Shown here in pieces: positions 1 to 8,339 of a stretch of 64,000 bases of DNA. This stretch comes from CAZIUL01 sp964542475. GTDB taxonomy: Bacteria; Planctomycetota; B15-G4; CAYZWU01. The translations under genes were made by a program, and so were the position numbers. Numbering within the stretch: position 1 is the first letter of the stretch; every line of letters begins with the position of its first letter. The stretch is taken from positions 1 through 64,000 of the forward strand of contig CAZIUL010000002.1 in assembly GCA_964542475.1 (NCBI GenBank). The letters are read 5' to 3'. The notes below the pieces were generated by a model. That model did no database searches, was not told the DNA's origin, and was given only the letters and a program-made list of their open reading frames with translations.

Positions 1-1
1 C

Positions 2-190
2 GTGTCTGACGAGCCCGTCAAGACAGAAGAGCCCAAGATAGAAGAGTCCGACGTGTCTGACGAGCCCGTCAAGACAGAAGAGCCCAAGATAGAAGAGTCC
101 GACGTGACTGACGAGCCCGACAAGACAGAGGAGTCCAAGATAGAAGAGTCCGACGTGTCTGACGAGCCCGTCAAGACAGAAGAGCCCTGA
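2..190 (+). CDS. C-terminal end of an acidic tandem-repeat protein (5' truncated by window)
   Basis: The open frame runs off the left edge of the window, so the real start is outside; the GTG at base 2 is only the first in-frame start-like codon. The visible 62 residues are almost entirely a 17-residue unit (SDEPVKTEEPKIEESDV) repeated about 3.7 times, very rich in Glu, Asp, Pro and Lys. This is low-complexity sequence that is probably disordered, such as a linker or tail. The stop is 4 bp before the next gene's ATG, so the two are probably cotranscribed. No function can be assigned from this piece. Confidence 0.6.
   Translation: MSDEPVKTEEPKIEESDVSDEPVKTEEPKIEESDVTDEPDKTEESKIEESDVSDEPVKTEEP
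2..190 (+). repeat. 51-bp coding tandem repeat
   Basis: Units start at 2, 53, 104 and 155 (the last is partial). The first two are near identical at the base level; the third differs at a few positions (Val to Asp, Pro to Ser). Such high identity suggests recent slippage or unequal exchange, so copy number may vary between strains. Confidence 0.85.
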
Positions 191-194
191 TCCG

Positions 195-2627
195 ATGAAA
201 CTTCAAAGGGAATGGAATGCCGTATTACATGGCATCTCCATTCCCTTTTTTTGTTTACTCATAGTAATAGCCTGTTTTTATCACTCTTCTTGCACGGCAA
301 ATCACACTGCCAAACGAAAAAACCCAAAGAGCATCTCCACAGCAAAACCGGAAACGCTTTCATCGGGAAAGATGGCGGCGCGCGTCAGAAATTTTGACGA
401 GCTGGTACAAAACGGGGATTTTAAAGGTGCGGACAAGCTGCTGCGTGATACTGCGAAAATGGATGTTACGCGGGAACAGGAGATAGAAATCCGGCGCCTT
501 CGCGCCGGTCTAAGGAAAACCTCCTTTCTACACCACAACCCCATCGAACTGAAGATATGGACGGACAAGAGTGTTTACACATTCGATGAGAAGATCCCCA
601 TAAGATTCGAGCTGCTCAACCTGTCCGATCACAACTTGTTGATACCGGCAAGGGGAGGGTTTTCCTGGTTTCCGTGGTCTGAAAAGCGTGGCAGCTGCGT
701 CATGGCCGAGGTTTGGATCACTGACATAAGCGCCAGGGACGGGACCAGGTCAGGAGGATGCAGAAACGAGATACTGGAGATCGAAAGCACTTGGGAGGTG
801 GAACCCGGTTCCTCTTGCAGAGTGGAAATGCCCGTGTCCACGGTCGATACACGGGATGTTCTTTACCGGCGGATCGAGGTCCGCGCAGTTCTGATACCAG
901 GGGGGCTTCAAACCGGTCCGTTCGACTGGGGGATGATACGTCTCGACTTTGAAAACCTCGTCGTGCATGTCCTGAAGAAAGAGAACCTGTTCGTAGCTGA
1001 TGATCCGGAAGCGTGCTTTGAAGAGGCGTTGAGTGAATTCGACGGCCGGAGGTTACTCCTGGCCTCGGTTTTCATGAAGGATCTGCGCACCTGGGTAGCT
1101 GTCGACCGGATAATCGAGGCTCTGTGGCTTTTCCCAAGGTCTACACGAAACGAAATGGGTCTTGCCATGGCAGCGCTCTTTTTGTTGACCGGAGAGAACC
1201 TCGGTAATGACCCGAGCAAGTGGATCGACTGGTGGGACGGGAAAAGGGATGAGCTCATGAAAAGAGCCACAGGCAGAGAGGCTTGCCCGGGCGATCGGTT
1301 TCCTTGTGGTGCTGCTGTAGCGTTACGCTGTTTGACCCCCATCATCGAGCTTTTGACCTGTATGACGAGCCCGACAAGTCCGACAAGTCTGAAGAGGCCG
1401 GATCTGTCAGTTGCTTCGACCGAGGAACCCGCTGAAGGAGATGATCAGGATTCGATTGCCAGTGCTTTGAACGATAGGTTTTTCGCAAGACGTTACGCTG
1501 CCAGAAAAAAGATCGCTTCCATGGGCGCCGGCGCTTTCTCGCTGCTTGAAGATCTGTTGACACATAAATTGACAATGGTGAGAGCAGGCGCCGCAGAGGC
1601 ACTGGGCATGATGAAGGGCGAAGATGTTTGCAGACTTTTGGTACATGCGTTGAGCAGCGAAAAGGAAATCGCAGTAAAACAGCGGATTATCCGTTCACTG
1701 GCCTCAGTACAGCACCGTCCTTCGGCGGAGCTTCTTTTTGCCGACTCGCAGGAGGGAGATCGGTCAAGTGCGATGAAAAACCTATACATCGAGACAGCCT
1801 TGATGGCCGAGCTCGAGGAGGTCATGCACTTCGACATGATACCGGGTTTCTACGACGGTCAGTTCAAAGAGATATGGCCTGTATCGGGAGATGTTTATTC
1901 ATGGTTGCTGAAGTTTGCACTGGATCCTGATTGTTCATACCTGATCAGGGTGCTCAGCATAATGGCGCTTCACGAACAGAAGGTAGAGGCCATGGAGAAA
2001 ACTCTTGCAGCTTTGATCATAGATCCCGATGTCGAGCTCTTGATGGAAAGGGAGGAGTTTCTTGTTTTCCCGGTCAACGAGGCTTTGATCCTTCAAAGCC
2101 GCAGAAGAAATTTATCGAAATACACGCGTTTCTCTTTAGCAAAAGCCGGAGTCACGAAATACAACCTTGCGAAAATCGAAACGATGAAAAAGTGGCTTCA
2201 GCGGAGGAATCTGACACATTTCGAAACAAACTCCATGAACGCCTCTTTGCTGAAAAACGGTTTCAATCCTGTTTATGAGTTTTCCAAAAACATAATCCTG
2301 GATATAGCATACAACTATCAGCAGTTTGATGCTTTTGATGAAGCCGAACAATGGTACAAGCTGCTGGTGAAGAGATTTTCAGAAGACAAGATGGGCACAG
2401 GATTTATAGCTGAAGCTCATTACAACCTCGCCTGCCTGTACTCTGTTACGAATAGAAAGGGACTCGCGTTGCACCACCTGAAACTATCGGTGGAGAAGGG
2501 GTTTACGGATTTTTCGTGGATGGACAGGGACAAGGATCTGGACAATATCAGGGGAGAATCCGAATATGCTGCCATCAAGAAGAGCATGATACAGGCTCCC
2601 GCAAATCAGCCAATTCCGATCGATTAA
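195..2627 (+). CDS. Membrane-anchored HEAT/TPR repeat protein
   Basis: An 810-residue protein. Residues about 14-35 form one hydrophobic segment (signal anchor or signal peptide), so the body is probably outside the inner membrane. Residues about 415-520 contain HEAT-like alpha repeats (for example VRAGAAEALGMM and IRRSLASV-type helices). The C-terminal 110 residues are TPR-like, with the pattern AEQWYKLLVKRF / AHYNLACLYS and a closing LDNIRGESEYAAIKK segment common at the ends of TPR proteins. HEAT and TPR arrays bind proteins; no enzymatic motif is visible. It starts 4 bp after the preceding stop and probably shares its transcript. Function unknown. Confidence 0.75.
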   Translation: MKLQREWNAVLHGISIPFFCLLIVIACFYHSSCTANHTAKRKNPKSISTAKPETLSSGKMAARVRNFDELVQNGDFKGADKLLRDTAKMDVTREQEIEIRRLRAGLRKTSFLHHNPIELKIWTDKSVYTFDEKIPIRFELLNLSDHNLLIPARGGFSWFPWSEKRGSCVMAEVWITDISARDGTRSGGCRNEILEIESTWEVEPGSSCRVEMPVSTVDTRDVLYRRIEVRAVLIPGGLQTGPFDWGMIRLDFENLVVHVLKKENLFVADDPEACFEEALSEFDGRRLLLASVFMKDLRTWVAVDRIIEALWLFPRSTRNEMGLAMAALFLLTGENLGNDPSKWIDWWDGKRDELMKRATGREACPGDRFPCGAAVALRCLTPIIELLTCMTSPTSPTSLKRPDLSVASTEEPAEGDDQDSIASALNDRFFARRYAARKKIASMGAGAFSLLEDLLTHKLTMVRAGAAEALGMMKGEDVCRLLVHALSSEKEIAVKQRIIRSLASVQHRPSAELLFADSQEGDRSSAMKNLYIETALMAELEEVMHFDMIPGFYDGQFKEIWPVSGDVYSWLLKFALDPDCSYLIRVLSIMALHEQKVEAMEKTLAALIIDPDVELLMEREEFLVFPVNEALILQSRRRNLSKYTRFSLAKAGVTKYNLAKIETMKKWLQRRNLTHFETNSMNASLLKNGFNPVYEFSKNIILDIAYNYQQFDAFDEAEQWYKLLVKRFSEDKMGTGFIAEAHYNLACLYSVTNRKGLALHHLKLSVEKGFTDFSWMDRDKDLDNIRGESEYAAIKKSMIQAPANQPIPID

Positions 2628-2814
2628 CTAAAGAAAAAGTAGATTTTCCCTTGATATATGAGAGGGATTTAGTATAATTTTCATTAGTATGATTGATATT
2701 TATTAATCGGCTTTTTCAAGGGTTCTCATCAGGATGATCTGATTTCGGTTAGGGTCATTCCCCTCCCCAACCGCCATCTCTAGCTGTTATCGGATATTGA
2801 ATATGAGAACCGTA

Positions 2815-2846
2815 ATTTTCCCCCGCAAGGGGGAAAATTTATTTTT
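2815..2846 (+). terminator. Intrinsic terminator-like hairpin
   Basis: A perfect 10-bp stem (ATTTTCCCCC / GGGGGAAAAT) with a GCAA loop is followed by TTATTTTT. It lies about 190 bp downstream of the HEAT/TPR gene, with no gene between. Confidence 0.6.
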
Positions 2847-2991
2847 GGCTAAGAAAAAACCCTCCTGATTTTTTCTATCAAATTCAAAATTAGCAAAGAT
2901 AATTATCCGCATGCGTCGAAAGGGATTGTGGTCCGCAATAAAATTGGTTGTGGTTGTTGACCAGTTGTTTGTTATTGAGAGAGAAGATCCG

Positions 2992-3525
2992 ATGGCCATG
3001 GATGACCACCTGAAAACCGATGACATAGAATCTCCAGTTCTGAACCAGGCAGAGATAATGGGGATACTAAAGATAGAGTTCAGCAGGTCAAGACGGTACA
3101 ACTGCCCGCTTTCCTGCGCATTGATTCAAATTGACAGGCTAGAGCGTTTACGCGACATGTACGGAATGGGAATTGCCAAGGAGATCTACTCAAACACGAT
3201 TCAGATGTTGAACAGCAACACCAGGCTTCCGGACTATCTCGGCAGGATGGGGGACAGGTTTCTGCTGATCATGCCCCACACCGATCGCTTGGGCGCTGTC
3301 ATTACATTGAACAGGATCAGGGAAAAGCTATCTTCCTTGGATTTTGATATCAGCGGCAAGGTCATCAAAGTCACGTTGAGCGTAGGCCTTGCCGACAATC
3401 ACGAAGAAGACTCGATATTTTACGATTCGATCCTCAAACGCGCCGAATCCTCCTTGAAAAACGTCATCAACAGGGGAGGAAACGGGATCAATGTCCACGA
3501 CCCATCCAATCAGCCGCAGGCTTAA
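2992..3525 (+). CDS. Stand-alone degenerate GGDEF-domain protein
   Basis: The fold of diguanylate cyclases is recognisable: an N-terminal segment with RSRRYNCPLSCALIQID, a middle segment, then VTLSVGLAD and a closing RAESSLKNVINRGGNGI. The signature GG[DE]EF loop is replaced by RMGDRF, which should abolish cyclic-di-GMP synthesis, so a binding or structural role is more likely. I chose the ATG at 2992 (purine-rich GAGAGAAG upstream, MAMDDHL); an in-frame ATG at 2911 would add 27 residues with a hydrophobic stretch and no visible ribosome site. The TAA stop (3523-3525) lies inside a palindromic repeat. Confidence 0.7.
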   Translation: MAMDDHLKTDDIESPVLNQAEIMGILKIEFSRSRRYNCPLSCALIQIDRLERLRDMYGMGIAKEIYSNTIQMLNSNTRLPDYLGRMGDRFLLIMPHTDRLGAVITLNRIREKLSSLDFDISGKVIKVTLSVGLADNHEEDSIFYDSILKRAESSLKNVINRGGNGINVHDPSNQPQA

Positions 3526-3689
3526 GAGTCCGTTGAAAAAGTGCTTCGGAAGCGAGGCCGAGTCATTTTGCCCGAGGTCAAGGCGCGAGACCGTAGGCGA
3601 ATCAGTGGATTCGTTGAGGATCTCGCAACGCAGAGATCGGGCAAAAGGGCCGGCCGTAGCCGATCTGACTTTTTCAACGGGCTCTTAAG
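3521..3689. repeat. 169-bp palindromic MITE-like element
   Basis: The ends are 22-bp inverted repeats (CTTAAGAGTCCGTTGAAAAA.. and its complement), matching at 21 of 22 positions. The interior is also partly self-complementary (GATCGGGCAAAAGGGCC-type segments). There is no credible coding frame. The structure fits a non-autonomous miniature inverted-repeat element. It is the only copy in the window. Confidence 0.75.
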
Positions 3690-3837
3690 CCACATATTTC
3701 CTTCTTCTATAACATGCCTGAAGAAACTATCCTGTATACGACGTGAATGATATTCTTCCGCCCATTAGCGGTCTACCGAGGTCTCGATACTCGATATTAA
3801 GCGTGCCGGAAGCATCTGAAACGCTTTTGTTGGATGG

Positions 3838-4641
3838 ATGATGGACATCAAAAAACAGGAAGCTGTGAATGCGTTCGAGGAACTGCTTGCAATTCTGATT
3901 CGGTTGCGTGGTCCGCAAGGCTGCCCGTGGGACCGCAGGCAGACCGAAAAGAGCATGGCCCCGCTGATTCTGGAAGAGGCTTATGAAGCCACGGAGGCCA
4001 TCATGCGGGGAGAGCAGGATAATGTGGCGGAGGAGCTCGGGGACTTGAGCATGAACGTTGTGATGACTTCGTTGATAGCCGAAGAGAGGGGCGGCTTCGA
4101 GCTGTCAGAAATGTTCAAGAGAATCTCGCGCAAGCTGGTGAAACGGCATCCGCATGTATTTGAAAAGGACGGCTCCAGGGCCATTGATGAAAAAGAGGTT
4201 CTGGGCCGCTGGGAAGTGATCAAACAGGGAGAAAGGCTGGAGAAAAAACAGGATTCGTCCTGCGTGGCCGGGGTTCCCAAATCAATGCCCGCGCTTTTGC
4301 GTGCAGTGAGGCTCTTGCAGAAGCTGAAGCGCACCGGCCTGGACCTGCCCCTTTTGCAATACCGCGACGGGGGGAGCATCGGCGCATCGACCGTGTTGCC
4401 CTTTCGGAAAAACGGTTCGAAACAGCAGCAGGATTTCGAGCAAGAGGCGGGAGAGACTCTTCTTGGGCAGGTTATTGCATGCGTGGAGGGTGGAATCAAT
4501 CCGGAACTCTGCCTGATCAAGCAGTTGGATTCCATGGAAAAAGCGTTCCGGCACATGGAAAAAGAGCTCGGTGGCAGGCTATTCCATGTGTCCAGGGAAG
4601 AAATCGCTCGATTGTGGAGAGAAGGAATGGAAGGCGTGTGA
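3838..4641 (+). CDS. mazG: MazG nucleoside triphosphate pyrophosphohydrolase
   Basis: MazG hydrolyses NTPs or dNTPs to the monophosphate and pyrophosphate in the cytosol, as house-cleaning and to modulate the stringent response. The family hallmarks are clear: LRGPQGCPWDRRQT near residue 23, the metal-binding LEEAYEATEAI and EELGDLSMNVV helices, then KRHPHVF, and a second half with GVPKSMPALLRAVRLLQK. Length (267) is typical of the two-domain MazG. The tandem ATG ATG start follows a weak GGATGG. It is flanked by the MITE-like repeat and by the convergent flagellar genes. Confidence 0.95.
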   Translation: MMDIKKQEAVNAFEELLAILIRLRGPQGCPWDRRQTEKSMAPLILEEAYEATEAIMRGEQDNVAEELGDLSMNVVMTSLIAEERGGFELSEMFKRISRKLVKRHPHVFEKDGSRAIDEKEVLGRWEVIKQGERLEKKQDSSCVAGVPKSMPALLRAVRLLQKLKRTGLDLPLLQYRDGGSIGASTVLPFRKNGSKQQQDFEQEAGETLLGQVIACVEGGINPELCLIKQLDSMEKAFRHMEKELGGRLFHVSREEIARLWREGMEGV

Positions 4642-4670
4642 CAGGCCCTCAGCCTACAGTCTCAAGCCTA

Positions 4671-5063
4671 TCATACCGTGGAATCAACAAGCGAAGGTTT
4701 CGGGCCGCTTCCGAAGCGGCAGTTGTCCAGGAAGTCCTTCTTCTGTTTCAGCTGTGCGATTTTGCCTCCGATGATCTCCTGCCGGCTTTTAATGGATGCG
4801 ATCATGTCGGAGTTCGCCTTCATGAGTCGTTTTGTAGCGCTTTCGATTTTACAAACTGCCGCACGGGCTTCATCGGCTTCGCCTTCTTGTTTCCCTTGCG
4901 TGATGGAAACGATTGCACGGTCTTTCTTGTTGACCTCCGTCATCAGCGATCCAAGCTTTCGGCTGAACCGTTGGGCACCTTCCTGATCAAGCCTGAGAGG
5001 GTTTTGCTGGAGCTTTTCTGTCATCTCTAGCATCTTATCCAGAAGCTCGAGTTTCTCGTACAA
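4671..5063 (-). CDS. Small coiled-coil flagellar protein (FliT/FlgN-like chaperone candidate)
   Basis: It follows fliC-fliD-fliS, the position where fliT or a similar export chaperone is often found. The protein is short, charged and predicted helical (YEKLELLDKMLEMTEKL, IKSRQEIIGGKIAQLKQKKDFL), like FlgN/FliT chaperones, but I see no decisive motif. The strongest ribosome site on this strand, AGGAGG, lies 9 bases before a TTG at 5063, giving about 130 residues. An ATG at 5102 would add 13 basic residues and overlap fliS by 23 bp, but has no clear ribosome site. Confidence 0.6.
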   Translation of the reverse strand: MYEKLELLDKMLEMTEKLQQNPLRLDQEGAQRFSRKLGSLMTEVNKKDRAIVSITQGKQEGEADEARAAVCKIESATKRLMKANSDMIASIKSRQEIIGGKIAQLKQKKDFLDNCRFGSGPKPSLVDSTV

Positions 5064-5079
5064 GTGAGACAACCTCCTG

Positions 5080-5457
5080 CTAGGCCGTTTGCGTGATGGC
5101 ATGATCCCACCCTTCCTTGAGCGTTTTCAGCACCCGCATGGACTCCCGGATCCCCTTGCCCTGTCTTTTGAGATTGGAATCGATTAGGCGGTCGATTACA
5201 AAGAGGTAAAGTCTCTCCAGGTCCCTGGACAGCTTTCCCCCAACCTCGTGATCGAGGGAACTGAGCAGTTCGCCGACTATGGCCTGGCTCTTGCTGATGT
5301 GGAGGCCGAAACGCCCGCGTTCCTGTGTCTCGAGCTTCTCCAGCGCCTGGCCCATGTTTTTCAATGCGTGGTTGAACATCATGGAGACGATCTTTTCACG
5401 CGGCGCCATGGTAATGGCATCCTCCTTGTACCGGTTCAACACTGCGTTGGATGTCAT
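5080..5457 (-). CDS. fliS: Flagellar export chaperone FliS
   Basis: FliS binds the C-terminal helix of flagellin in the cytosol and prevents early polymerisation. The 125-residue length is normal. Family features are the N-terminal NAVLNRYKEDAITMAPREKIVSM-type segment (split here by a short loop), MFNHALKNM and the C-terminal VIDRLIDSNLKR / LKTLKEGWDHA helices. It lies 46 bp after fliD in the flagellin cluster and ahead of the FliT/FlgN-like gene. Confidence 0.92.
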   Translation of the reverse strand: MTSNAVLNRYKEDAITMAPREKIVSMMFNHALKNMGQALEKLETQERGRFGLHISKSQAIVGELLSSLDHEVGGKLSRDLERLYLFVIDRLIDSNLKRQGKGIRESMRVLKTLKEGWDHAITQTA

Positions 5458-5503
5458 CTTTTCACCTTTGACAGAGTGTGTGACTGCGTGCTTGGGGCCT
5501 CTT

Positions 5504-6868
5504 TCATGAATAACTCTGAATTTGCTGATTGTACAAAAACGATTGCTGGCTCTGGAGAATACTCATTGTGCTCTCGAGCGCGGCGAACTTCTTGATTAAG
5601 CTTGCTTCATAGTTGTCGAGCTGGTCTTCGGCTCTGGCGATCTGGTCTTCCAGGTCGTCCACGATGTCCTCGAGATGCTCGTTTTTGCTGTCGCACATCC
5701 CCTGGAACTTGGTGTACCCTTCCAGCAAGGTGTCGATCTGGTCGGCCAGGCCGGAGTCGCTGAACATGCCTTTTACATCTTCGAAATTCTCATTGATTGC
5801 GGTTTCGAGCTCTGCCGAATTAACGGTCAGTGTCCCGTCATCTTCGAAGGTTATACCGAGCTGGGCAAGGATCTGTATCTCCGGCGCGTCCCCGCCCGTA
5901 TCCCAGCTCGGGGTGAGTATTGATTGAACACTGCTCTGGACCATCCGGAGCAGCGATTCGCCCATGAGCACCCCGCCTGTTTCCGTGGTTTCGTTGTATG
6001 TGTTCTGCTCGTTGATGAAATTTATCAAGGTGTTGTAGTTGCTGGCAAAGGACTCGATTTTCTCCTTGATGGCGCTCGTGTCCTGTGCCACTGTCAGAAC
6101 CACCGGATCGTTAATTGCGGTTGTGTCTTTGAGCTCAAAGGTCAAGCCTGAGGCCGCATCGTTCACCGAATTGGTGGCTCGTTCCATCTCCAGGCCGTTG
6201 ATAGTAAACTCTGAGTTCGATGCTGCCTGAAGCTGGGTGAAATCAAGAGTATCGCTTCCGCCAGTTAAACCGGTTTCATCCAGTGTGATGGTCTCGTCAG
6301 AGCCCGTATTATCCCCGGTAATAACGAGACGGTATGGAGTCCCGGTGCCGTCGTTTATCACGGTTGCCGTGACTTCCGCATCTGTTTCGTTTATCGCCTC
6401 GGCGATCCCCTCCAGCGTGTTGTTTTCGCTGTCGATGGTTACATCGGTGTCGGTTTCGTTTACTGTAATAGTCAGCGTGCCGGTGCCGAAATCAGAGGTG
6501 TCTTTTGCGGCGAAGTTTTTCGAAGCTTCGCTCTCGAATGTGGCCAGCGAAGAGATCTCTATGTTGTAAGAGCCCGGAGTTGCGGTGCTCGAAGCCGAAC
6601 CGGTGAGCTTGTTCTCATCGGTGCTCGATGCTGTGAACACATTGAAATCGGATGTGTCCTTGAGGGCATCAGCAGATGATTGGAACGATTCCAGGTACGA
6701 CTTGAACGTGTCGAATTTCGAGATTTTGCTCTCGTAGTCGTCCTTGTTGCTCTCCATCATGCTGATGGGAACCTGTTTCAGCGTCATCAGACTCTGGATG
6801 ATCGCGTTCGTGTCCATGCCCGATGAAAGGCCGCCGAACGATATGCTGGGGATGTCGAATGAGGACAT
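5504..6868 (-). CDS. fliD: Flagellar filament capping protein FliD
   Basis: FliD (HAP2) caps the growing filament and helps insert flagellin. The N-terminus has the classic ISFGGLSSGMDTNAIIQSLM motif, followed by a coiled-coil segment (PISMMESNKDDYESKIS). The centre is Thr/Ser/Asp-rich and variable, and the C-terminus returns to coiled coil (LEDIVDDLEDQIARAEDQLDNYE... ending in SQQSFLYNQQ). Length (454) is in the family range. A GGAG ribosome site lies just upstream. The gene is separated from flagellin by a strong hairpin, so it probably gets reduced read-through or its own promoter. Confidence 0.95.
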   Translation of the reverse strand: MSSFDIPSISFGGLSSGMDTNAIIQSLMTLKQVPISMMESNKDDYESKISKFDTFKSYLESFQSSADALKDTSDFNVFTASSTDENKLTGSASSTATPGSYNIEISSLATFESEASKNFAAKDTSDFGTGTLTITVNETDTDVTIDSENNTLEGIAEAINETDAEVTATVINDGTGTPYRLVITGDNTGSDETITLDETGLTGGSDTLDFTQLQAASNSEFTINGLEMERATNSVNDAASGLTFELKDTTAINDPVVLTVAQDTSAIKEKIESFASNYNTLINFINEQNTYNETTETGGVLMGESLLRMVQSSVQSILTPSWDTGGDAPEIQILAQLGITFEDDGTLTVNSAELETAINENFEDVKGMFSDSGLADQIDTLLEGYTKFQGMCDSKNEHLEDIVDDLEDQIARAEDQLDNYEASLIKKFAALESTMSILQSQQSFLYNQQIQSYS

Positions 6869-6932
6869 TTAACTGCTCCGCATCAGATATTTGAGGAAAC
6901 CAACCGCTTGTCCTCTCCTGTATCTTCAAGAG

Positions 6933-6977
6933 AAACTACCCGGCGGCTTCCTTTCGGATACTGTCGCCGGGTAGTTT
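6933..6977 (-). terminator. Hairpin between flagellin and fliD
   Basis: A 13-bp perfect stem (AAACTACCCGGCG and its complement) with a 19-base loop sits 63 bp past the flagellin stop. On the minus strand the following bases are only moderately T-rich, while the plus strand has six T. It probably ends most flagellin transcripts and sets the fliC:fliD ratio. Confidence 0.7.
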
Positions 6978-7039
6978 TTTAAGTGTCGGTTGCATTATCA
7001 CCTTTACAGCATCGCTATGATGCCATCGACTTGCTGTTA

Positions 7040-7867
7040 CTACTGCAGCAGCATCAAGGCTACCTGGGGCTGAACATTAGCCTGCGACAGAACAGCGAGA
7101 GCTGCCTGCTGCATCACCGAGTTCCTGGTCAGGTCAGCGGACTCGTACGCCACATCAACGTCGCGGATTCGCGATTCAGCAGCCGAGACGTTCTCGATGA
7201 CGCTGCCAAGGTTGTTGATGGTTGACTGCAGCCTGTTCTGGACAGCACCGAAGTCGCCGCGGGCATTGGTCACAGTGTTGATGGCCGCGTCGATTGCGTC
7301 GATTGCTGCTGTTACATTACCGGAAGAGCCGATATCCAGGCTGTCAATGCTAAGGTTCGATGTTCTGATGTTTGAAAGGTTCATGCTGATGGTATCGACG
7401 TTCGCGGTCGTACCGGTATCGATCTGAAGCGTCAGTGACGATGTCGAACCGTCGAGGAGCTCGATGCTGTTGAACTCCGTGGCCTGCGCGATCCTGTCGA
7501 TTTCGCTGATGAGTGCTGAAAACTCGCTGTTCAGCGAGTCCTGGTCAGCCCCGGTAAGAGTGCCGTTGTTCGCCTGAACACCCAGTTCACGCATGCGGAC
7601 GAGCATTGCGTTTACCTCGGAGAGCGATCCTTCAGCCGTTTGAACGAGGGAAATGCCATCGTTTGCATTCAGTGAGGCACGGTGTAGAGAGCGGATCTGC
7701 GCCCTCATGCGCTCGGAAATCGCCAAACCTGCAGCATCGTCGGCTGCTGTGGAAATCCTCAAGCCTGAAGACAACCTGCTGTAGTTCTTGGTCAACCGGT
7801 TGGTGATCTGGTTCAGGTTTTTCTGAGCCCCGATCGAAGCAACATTTGTGTTAATTACCAATCCCAT
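7040..7867 (-). CDS. fliC: Flagellin
   Basis: This is the filament subunit. The conserved N-terminal D0/D1 region (VINTNVASIGAQKNLNQ, LSSGLRISTAADDAAGLAIS) and C-terminal D1/D0 region (AESRIRDVDVAYESADL, QQAALAVLSQANVQPQVALMLLQ) are complete. The variable central part is very short, so at 275 residues this is a minimal flagellin without large D2/D3 domains. A strong AAGGAG site precedes the ATG, as expected for an abundant protein. It is the first gene of the minus-strand flagellar cluster. Confidence 0.97.
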   Translation of the reverse strand: MGLVINTNVASIGAQKNLNQITNRLTKNYSRLSSGLRISTAADDAAGLAISERMRAQIRSLHRASLNANDGISLVQTAEGSLSEVNAMLVRMRELGVQANNGTLTGADQDSLNSEFSALISEIDRIAQATEFNSIELLDGSTSSLTLQIDTGTTANVDTISMNLSNIRTSNLSIDSLDIGSSGNVTAAIDAIDAAINTVTNARGDFGAVQNRLQSTINNLGSVIENVSAAESRIRDVDVAYESADLTRNSVMQQAALAVLSQANVQPQVALMLLQ

Positions 7868-8135
7868 GAAATAACTCCTTTATCCTAGTCCCTAAGAAAA
7901 GTCCCGATTTGTTACAAAAAGTTCTTCTCAATTTTAGATCTTATTTTTTGCCACGATCTGTTTTTAGGAAGAATGCGGAACTTCTTAACCGGTTTTTTCT
8001 GAAATGGATAGGGTAGATATTCCCGGTTGCGGGCAGGAGGGGGGGGATCGCTGTAACTTTATGACAAGTCATTATTAAAGCACCTGTCATTAAGCCTTGG
8101 CGGTTCCATTAAAATAAAAACATATATAAAATGGA
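7868..8135. other. Intergenic region upstream of flagellin; no gene
   Basis: AT-rich region between the divergent flagellin gene and the tRNA. It holds the flagellin ribosome site (7870-7880) and presumably its promoter. I looked for sigma-28 and sigma-54 flagellar motifs on the minus strand and found no convincing match. A run of nine G lies near 8038-8047. Confidence 0.4.
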
Positions 8136-8164
8136 TTTGCATACTGTAAAATCTTTCCTATAAT
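8136..8164 (+). promoter_or_regulatory. Sigma-70-type promoter of tRNA-Asp
   Basis: A perfect TATAAT (8159-8164) is preceded by TTTGCA at 17-bp spacing. It lies 16 bp before the first base of the mature tRNA, as expected. Confidence 0.65.
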
Positions 8165-8180
8165 TTCGCTCTTTGTGTCC

Positions 8181-8258
8181 GGGGGTGTAGCTCAGTCGGT
8201 TTAGAGCGCCAGCCTGTCACGCTGGAGGCCGAGGGTTCGAGTCCCTTCACCCTCGCCA
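8181..8258 (+). tRNA. tRNA-Asp (anticodon GTC)
   Basis: A full cloverleaf folds: a 7-bp acceptor stem GGGGGTG/CACCCTC with one G-U pair, a 4-bp D stem, anticodon stem CCAGC/GCTGG with loop CTGTCAC (anticodon GTC), a 5-bp T stem with TTCGAGT loop, discriminator G and an encoded CCA end. No intron or oddity. Confidence 0.96.
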
Positions 8259-8266
8259 GAACTTCA

Positions 8267-8307
8267 AACGGGCGCTGTTCCTTTTCAGGAGCAGCGCCCG
8301 TTATTTT
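8267..8307 (+). terminator. Terminator after tRNA-Asp (probably bidirectional)
   Basis: An 11-bp perfect stem AACGGGCGCTG/CAGCGCCCGTT extends inward by four more pairs with one G-U, closed by a 6-base loop and followed by ATTTT. The outer flanks CTTCAAA/TTTGAAG also pair. It separates the tRNA from the convergent ChaN-like gene and could serve both. Confidence 0.85.
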
Positions 8308-8339
8308 GAAGGGGCGATTCCCTGTCTTGATACCATACC

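Noticed and set aside
2..190. CRISPR-like array at the left edge
   Set aside because: The 51-bp units are contiguous with no spacers and translate into a regular 17-residue unit in an open frame; it is a coding tandem repeat.
3689..3715. Possible remnant of the dispersed palindromic repeat end (TTAAGCCACATATTTCCTTC)
   Set aside because: It matches the element end only loosely, and the first bases belong to the other palindrome; too degenerate to call.
4648..4670. Short motif CAGCCTACAG recurring at about 4650 and 18180
   Set aside because: It is ten bases in two intergenic regions without symmetry or length to support a repeat family.
7868..8135. Sigma-28 or sigma-54 promoter for flagellin
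   Set aside because: Partial TGGCA and TAAA elements exist, but none has the right partner and spacing.
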